Below are positions 60,711 through 64,000 of a stretch of 64,000 nucleotides of DNA, one piece after another; position 1 is the stretch's first letter; every line of letters begins with the position of its first letter. A program made the translations under genes and the position numbers. Where the stretch lies: assembly GCF_008312895.1 (NCBI RefSeq), contig NZ_VSSP01000005.1, positions 186,001 through 250,000 on the forward strand. Reading direction: 5' to 3'. This DNA comes from Luteimonas suaedae. GTDB lineage: Bacteria > Pseudomonadota > Gammaproteobacteria > Xanthomonadales > Xanthomonadaceae. Under the pieces are notes generated by a model that saw only the letters and a list, made by a program, of their open reading frames with translations, was not told the origin of the DNA and searched no databases.

Positions 60711-63140
60711 TTACTCAAAGCGCATGTCCAGACGCATGCCTATGGTGCGGCCATCCCCATAGATTTCGTTGAGCGGCTGGCTGCTGGATGTGCGGCTGCG
60801 CGCGGAACGATAAGTAACGTACTCCTTGTTCAACAGATTGTTCGCGAACAAGCCCAAACTCACGTCGTCATTCAAATGGATGCGGCCGGACAGGTTGATC
60901 GTGGTATAGCCCGCGGTGCGATCCTCGTCGCGAACGTTGAAATGCGACTTGAACGGTCCGTAGGTCGCCACGTCGATGCGGGCGGAGGCGTCGCGATCGA
61001 ACAAATTGAAGCCGTGGTCCAATGCCAGGTAGCCGTTGTACTTGGGCACCATGGTCATGTCATCGCCGGCTTTGGCGCCAAGTGCGGGTACATCGTCTAG
61101 CATGGTCGAATCGGTATAGGCGGCGTTGAAGGTCAGTGTCGTGTTGTTGCCAAGCCAGGCTTGGCTCTCCAACTCGACCCCGCGCGAGCGTGCATTGGCG
61201 GCATTCGCGGTGAACGAGAATCCACAGGTTGGCATGTAGATGCTGGTGCGTACGTCGGTCCAATCGATTTGGTAGATCGCAGATGCTATGCGCAAACGGC
61301 GATCCCACAGATTCCCTTTGAAGCCAAGCTCGTAGTTGTCGATCTTGTCGCTGGTGTAGCGGTCGCGATGCGACGGCGCGAATTCATCGTCAAGGCAAGC
61401 GTTGGGCAGCGGCCCATTGTTGCCACCTGGGCGATAACCTTCCGAATACAGCGCGTACAGGTTCATGTCGCTGTTCGGTATCCAGGCCACGCTGAGCTTC
61501 TTGCGATTGCCAGATTCCTGTCCGCCCGTAGTGGCGGTGTTGGCTTCAGGTCCGATCCAGATGCCACTCTGCGTGTAGCTGGTGGCATCGTCCAGCCTGA
61601 AGTAGCGGATGCCGCCGGTGATCTCGATCCGTCCCGAACCGGCATCGAACGAGTAGCTGAGTTCGCCGAACGCAGCTTCTTCCTTGCTGCTTACGTGGTG
61701 ATAGGTCAGGTTGTAGTTCTTGCTGGGATCTCCATACAAAATCCGACCCAGGTCGCCAACGTTGTGGATTCCTTGCGCCGCCCATGCTGGATCGAACCAT
61801 GCCCAGTCGTTCCAGTCGGAGAATAGCGCGATGCCCTGCGGGGTGATTTCGTGGTACTGCCACTGCGCGTTCGGGTTGTAGCCCTCCCAGTCGCGGTCCT
61901 GGAACAGGCCAACGGTCCAGTCGAACCCACCACGGCGTTCGTTGCTCTGGAAGCGAAGTTCGTGGGTGACCCGGTTGGTCTTGTTGTGGTTGATGATCCA
62001 GGTCTTCATCATGTCGGCCATGTCCAGGCGTGACCAATTGTCCAGGGAGTCGTCCTTGATCTCGCGCCAAGAGCCGACATAGCTGGCCGATGCGATGCCG
62101 AACAGATCGTCATGCTCGAACGTCAAAGAAAACAGATCGGTGCCTGACTTGGACCACGGATCCATGATCTCGTAGATGGTGTAGCGCGATGGCGCATCGA
62201 CTCCGGGATTGCCATCAGTGAAGCACGCGGGGCGCTCCCAGGTGGCGTCGCACGAGACGACGTCGTAGTCGACGTCGTAACCCCAGGGGGAATCTGGATT
62301 CTCGGTGAAATTGGGGACGTAGTATCCGCCCGGTTGCGAGCGGTCCGCGAGACGGGTCCCTTCGGTCCGCGACTTCTGGTTGATATACCCCAGGTTGAAG
62401 CGAGTATCCTCGGTGGGCTCCCATTGCAGTTGCATCCGCAGCAGTTCCCCGCTGATGCTCCGCTGGGTTCCGGTGGCGGCGTTGACGATCTTGCCCGGTG
62501 TCCTGTAGGTGCTGCCAGCCACACGTAGCGCCAACTTGTCCTCGATCAACGGCGCATTTGCGCCGAATTCAAATCGCTTGGCGAGTCCAGGCACGTCGCT
62601 TTCGTTGCTCGCACGCAGCGTACTGAAGATCTCGAAATCGTTGACGCGCGGCTTGTTGGTGATGATCTGCACCGTACCGCCGATGGCGTTGGACCCCCAT
62701 AATGTCCCCTGTGGTCCGCGAAGTACTTCCACGCGGTCCACATCGAAGATGTTCGACGACTCGAACGGCACGCCGTCGACGAACTGGCTGGTGGTATCCG
62801 GGGATGGCGAATTGCTTCCGCTCAGGCCTCGCAGGATTAGCTGCCCGGTCGCACTGGCGCCACCGGCGATCGTTCGATAGATCTCCTCGACGCTGGTCAG
62901 GTTCCTGGAAGTAAGCTCCTCGGCCGAGATGGCAGTGATATTCATCGGCACTTCCATGATGGATTCCGTGCGCTTGCGTGCGGTGACAACCACGGCGTCC
63001 AGCTCTTTTGCTTCCAGTTCAGGGGAGCCTTGGTCCGTTTGCTGCTCTTGGGCGAATGTTGTACCGCTCAGGACAATGGCGGAGGACAGTGCGGTGGCCA
63101 GCGCACTGCGGCGAAGGCTGCGATTATGACGGGTTGGCAT
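60711..63140 (-). CDS. TonB-dependent outer-membrane receptor
   Basis: 809 residues. Signal peptide (about 1-31, TTFAQE), TonB box region ELDAVVVTARKR, plug domain (SVEEIYRTIAGG, ILRGLSGSN, FVDGVPFE, VEVLRGPQGTLWGSNAIGGTVQIIT), then a 22-strand barrel ending RTIGMRLDMRFE with C-terminal Phe-Glu. Long extracellular loops rich in Trp, Tyr and Asp are of the IroN/CirA or uncharacterised Xanthomonadales type. Composition is less GC-rich than the surroundings. Ligand unknown. Confidence 0.92.
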   Translation of the reverse strand: MPTRHNRSLRRSALATALSSAIVLSGTTFAQEQQTDQGSPELEAKELDAVVVTARKRTESIMEVPMNITAISAEELTSRNLTSVEEIYRTIAGGASATGQLILRGLSGSNSPSPDTTSQFVDGVPFESSNIFDVDRVEVLRGPQGTLWGSNAIGGTVQIITNKPRVNDFEIFSTLRASNESDVPGLAKRFEFGANAPLIEDKLALRVAGSTYRTPGKIVNAATGTQRSISGELLRMQLQWEPTEDTRFNLGYINQKSRTEGTRLADRSQPGGYYVPNFTENPDSPWGYDVDYDVVSCDATWERPACFTDGNPGVDAPSRYTIYEIMDPWSKSGTDLFSLTFEHDDLFGIASASYVGSWREIKDDSLDNWSRLDMADMMKTWIINHNKTNRVTHELRFQSNERRGGFDWTVGLFQDRDWEGYNPNAQWQYHEITPQGIALFSDWNDWAWFDPAWAAQGIHNVGDLGRILYGDPSKNYNLTYHHVSSKEEAAFGELSYSFDAGSGRIEITGGIRYFRLDDATSYTQSGIWIGPEANTATTGGQESGNRKKLSVAWIPNSDMNLYALYSEGYRPGGNNGPLPNACLDDEFAPSHRDRYTSDKIDNYELGFKGNLWDRRLRIASAIYQIDWTDVRTSIYMPTCGFSFTANAANARSRGVELESQAWLGNNTTLTFNAAYTDSTMLDDVPALGAKAGDDMTMVPKYNGYLALDHGFNLFDRDASARIDVATYGPFKSHFNVRDEDRTAGYTTINLSGRIHLNDDVSLGLFANNLLNKEYVTYRSARSRTSSSQPLNEIYGDGRTIGMRLDMRFE

Positions 63141-63227
63141 ATTCGAGATTCCCCGGAGTTGATAGACATTACGCGATGTCGCTTCCCCACATCGGCAAGC
63201 CGAGATTAAGGCGATATTTCACGTTTG

Positions 63228-63527
63228 TCACCTAGACAATATTCCGGTTGTCCAAGTCATGGACGAGCGAATGAGCCTTTGGTTGCGTATGCCTGCATAT
63301 GCATCAGCGATCATTTCCATGAACTTTTCTGAGAATTCCGGCCTGACTCTCAAGGGCTCGCTAAAGATCAGCCTTGGCCGGCCTAACGAAGACGCCTCTG
63401 TGGCGATGGCGTTGCCATCTGCCTCGAGGCCCGTTTGGTGGCGGATAAAGCCGGACAGCGCGAGCATCCCATCGAGCATTGCATTGCGGTAATCACCTTC
63501 CAAGTAGTGGCGCATGGACCGAAGAAC
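63228..63527 (-). pseudogene. TIGR02391 (Ymh)-like fragment with frameshift
   Basis: Minus-strand C-terminal portion (YLEGDYRNAMLDGMLALSGFI... FMEMIADAYAGIRN) resembles the TIGR02391/Ymh family, HEPN-like proteins linked to phage or defence islands. After IRN one base is missing: the shifted frame reads (P)KAHSLVHDLDNRNIV then stop, restoring the R-N-x-K-x-H HEPN-type motif expected there. The N-terminal half is absent, replaced by IS sequence. Assignment is from pattern memory; moderate. Confidence 0.55.
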
Positions 63528-63676
63528 GGGGTCAGGTTGAGCCACGCCTGATTCCTCGGAACACGGTCCTCGCACGGAGGTGTTCGATGCAGAAGCGTCA
63601 GTGGTTCGCGGCGGAGCTCAAACGGGAAGCGGTGTGGTTGCTCGAGACGGGTGACCGACCGGCGGCGGCGATCGCT
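63528..63676 (+). mobile_element. IS3-family fragment (start of orfA)
   Basis: Contains an orfA-like start at 63587 (MQKRQWFAAELKREAVWLLE then TGDRPAAAIA), typical of IS3/IS911 transposase HTH proteins, broken off after about 30 residues. The upstream part has GGTCAGGTTGAGCCACGCCT. It likely cut the TIGR02391-like gene. No orfB or clear terminal inverted repeat pair is left. Confidence 0.7.
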
Positions 63677-63734
63677 ACCTCGCCCTTCAGCTGCCGCAGG
63701 GCTGAGGGCGGGGATGCATTCTGCGGGAGCTGAC

Positions 63735-63845
63735 CATCGCTTCGGCGCAACCGGCGACGTGGCGCTGTTCGAGATCGAGGATCCTTACGCCGTAGCGGTG
63801 CTCGCGGTCCGCCACCCGCGCGAGGACGATTACAGTATCCGCTGA
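63735..63845 (+). pseudogene. ParE/RelE-type toxin C-terminal fragment
   Basis: The last about 36 residues (ALFEIEDPYAVAVLAVRHPREDDY) match the end of ParE toxins, where LFEIED and VLAVRHQREDDY are usual. The N-terminal half and an antitoxin are missing. After it, 63846-63935 has no gene. Confidence 0.55.
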
Positions 63846-63935
63846 AGCGCTGCACTGAGCTTGCGATCAGGACGCGGGCATGGCGCGCGCCGACAGAGCA
63901 CGGCAGACCCCCGGGGCAGGGTCGGCGCGGTTCGG

Positions 63936-63968
63936 GCGCGGGCATCGCGCGCATGGCGCGCTCCTACG
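63936..63968. repeat. REPIN right half
   Basis: CGCGGGCATCGCGCGCATGG followed by CGCGCTCCTACG: an intact right REP without a recognisable left end. A decayed GGGCATGGCGCGCGCC lies about 60 bases before. The rest to 64000 shows nothing. Confidence 0.75.
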
Positions 63969-64000
63969 GGCGGCGGCAGGCCGCGGGCAACGTCGGCGCG

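Overview
The window is a GC-rich (roughly 70 percent) chromosomal stretch of a gammaproteobacterium of the Xanthomonadales/Lysobacterales (Lysobacter, Luteimonas or Pseudoxanthomonas-like). The assignment rests on gene order: pabB-mltG-tmk-holB-pilZ, rpoE-rseA-degP-lepA-lepB-DUF4845-rnc-era-recO, nagZ-hpt-MTI phosphorylase, and miaA-hfq-hflX-hflK-hflC-DUF2065-purA. Genus is not fixed by what can be read here.

Layout. 1-5.4 kb: tail of an AbgT transporter, then folate, cell-wall, nucleotide and replication genes and pilZ. 5.7-9.7 kb: TPR lipoprotein convergent with a FadB-type beta-oxidation enzyme. 9.8-19.5 kb: sigma-E locus with its own sigma-E-like promoter, periplasmic protease, then the lepA-to-recO translation, secretion and RNA-processing block. 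19.7-23.4 kb: receiver-HPt protein, and a YdbH-type AsmA-like protein with a DUF1318 lipoprotein. 23.6-28 kb: rlmD, nagZ, purine salvage, cold-shock gene. 28-38.2 kb: FAD monooxygenase, AidB-like protein, miaA-hfq-hflX-hflKC and purA. 38-46 kb: accessory genes (MFS pump, AlkB-like dioxygenase, H1-like basic protein, racemase, GST with divergent WYL regulator). 46-53.6 kb: catalase, glycine decarboxylase behind a tandem glycine riboswitch, secreted hydrolase. 53.6-60.5 kb: a decayed gene and a LysR-controlled redox/detoxification cluster. 60.6-64 kb: TonB receptor, then fragments of a TIGR02391-like gene, an IS3 orfA and a ParE-like toxin.

The most striking non-genic structure is a family of GTAG-type REPINs. 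Eight copies are 144-145 bp long, with fixed ends and two kinds of core; shorter or decayed relatives add four more. They sit between genes, mostly just after stop codons. A second family of 7-bp tandem repeats forms large inverted repeats after lepA and era, and two further inverted-repeat families occur. Four genes (fadB-like, DUF1318 lipoprotein, lepA, era) end on stop codons that lie inside these repeats. No RAYT transposase is in the window.

The part that best fits an undescribed multi-gene system is the LysR-divergent cluster at 54.5-60.5 kb: AhpD-like protein, DUF1348 protein, GST, a PNPOx-ferredoxin reductase-[2Fe-2S] fusion, a 70-residue protein and a Tat-exported metallo-beta-lactamase-fold protein.
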